Below are positions 63,652-64,000 of a DNA stretch of 64,000 nucleotides, piece by piece (position 1 is the stretch's first letter; each line of letters begins with the position of its first letter). The DNA lies in contig JBDWQJ010000005.1 of the NCBI GenBank assembly GCA_039986595.1, positions 434,001-498,000 on the forward strand, given 5' to 3'. Both the position numbers and the translations under genes were made by a program. The notes beneath the pieces were generated by a model. It ran no database searches. It was not told the DNA's origin and worked only from the letters and a program-made list of their open reading frames with translations. This stretch comes from Lentilitoribacter sp039986595. Lineage in GTDB: Bacteria > Pseudomonadota > Alphaproteobacteria > Rhizobiales > Rhizobiaceae.

Positions 63652-64000
63652 TACGCTTTACTACAATCCCTTTTGAGCCAAATCGATGCTTTTGCCCCCA
63701 AGCAAAAGATCGCACACACGCCTGTGTTGTTCTGACACGATGATCGTAAATCACGTCGCTAAGACCTCTTTTCAGCGCCACAAATTTTTGACCATTTGAT
63801 GCATATTGGGATAACATGGGCAAAATTGGGCGTCAATGGGATTATATCTTTTATTAACGTTTCATTTCATTTCAATCATTCATAACTCGTTAAGATTAAC
63901 GAAGCGTTAGGATTCCTTCGTCAGCTGTGATTTAAACATGCGAAAACCAGCCCAAAAACAGATGTTTTCAGGCGGCAATTTTAGATAAGAAGTAAAAGTG
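63652..64000. promoter_or_regulatory. dcw operon leader and promoter region
   Basis: About 350 bp upstream of mraZ with no convincing gene on either strand; a plus-strand frame at 63938 is only a dozen codons before its stop. On the minus strand, a -35-like TTGACG followed after 17 bases by TATCCC lies across the TGGG repeats, giving a candidate dcw promoter about 150-180 bp before mraZ. Alphaproteobacterial -10 elements are weakly conserved, so the call is tentative. Confidence 0.45.
63807..63840. promoter_or_regulatory. Four MraZ-type TGGG boxes with 10-bp period
   Basis: TGGG occurs at 63807-63810, 63817-63820, 63827-63830 and 63837-63840, exactly ten bases apart, read on the plus strand (CCCA on the coding strand of the dcw genes). 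In E. coli, MraZ binds TGGGN repeats with 5-nt spacers, also a 10-bp period, in its own promoter. The array overlaps the candidate dcw promoter, which fits repression. Confidence 0.7.

Noticed and set aside
62162..63823. 553-codon frame for rsmH, open across all of mraZ.
   Set aside because: Residues before the GTG at 63193 show no RsmH likeness and overlap mraZ, which is well conserved in its own phase; the length from GTG (343) is the family norm.

Overview
The window is chromosomal DNA of an alphaproteobacterium, most likely of the Hyphomicrobiales (Rhizobiales). The evidence is a two-cysteine Omp2b/RopA-type porin, a DUF1127-type small basic protein, UvrB with a long N-terminal extension, a TIGR01244-type phosphatase-like protein, rpoZ beside an RSH gene, FtsZ with a long Pro/Ala linker, and a division/cell-wall (dcw) cluster running into lpxC, bamD, recN and ligA. 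Codon and base use look moderate in GC, with no sharp change that I could measure by eye. The species cannot be named from the sequence alone.

Layout. 1-8 kb holds housekeeping genes: an RSH (p)ppGpp enzyme cut by the window edge, rpoZ, a family 5 uracil-DNA glycosylase, smpB, dapA, a soluble lytic transglycosylase and an alpha/beta hydrolase. 8-11.2 kb is an envelope module: a Lys/Ala-rich membrane-anchored protein with two copies of a helix-hairpin-helix-like domain, an unlisted 32-residue membrane protein, a BON-like membrane protein lacking an OmpA domain, and the porin. 11.7-21.2 kb is the accessory part: LysR/SRPBCC pair, a secreted protein of unknown type, a membrane-embedded AraC regulator, a secreted S41 peptidase, a 5'-truncated fragment of an iron-binding-protein gene (fbpA), a six-helix membrane protein fusing an altered LytM domain to an altered S11 penicillin-binding domain, and an intact iron permease (fbpB). 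21-37.8 kb is mixed housekeeping: a DSP-like protein, uvrB, an ECF sigma/anti-sigma pair followed by an acidic lipoprotein, DUF4145, tRNA(CAU), SIMPL, YjbQ, GST, Sco, prmA, aminopeptidase P, azlCD and an SDR.

37.8-64 kb is one long minus-strand block. In transcription order it reads mraZ, rsmH, ftsL, ftsI, murE, murF, mraY, murD, ftsW, murG, murC, murB, (oxyR on the other strand), ddl, ftsQ, ftsA, ftsZ, lpxC, bamD, recN, ligA. It makes lipid II precursor, builds the divisome, starts lipid A synthesis and inserts outer-membrane proteins. Upstream of mraZ lie four TGGG repeats spaced exactly 10 bp, a probable MraZ operator.

The strongest candidates for something undescribed are the LytM-S11 fusion protein at 16941-19169, in which conserved active-site positions of both domains are changed, and the small three-gene envelope operon at 8043-9986. 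No CRISPR array, phage or complete insertion sequence was seen.
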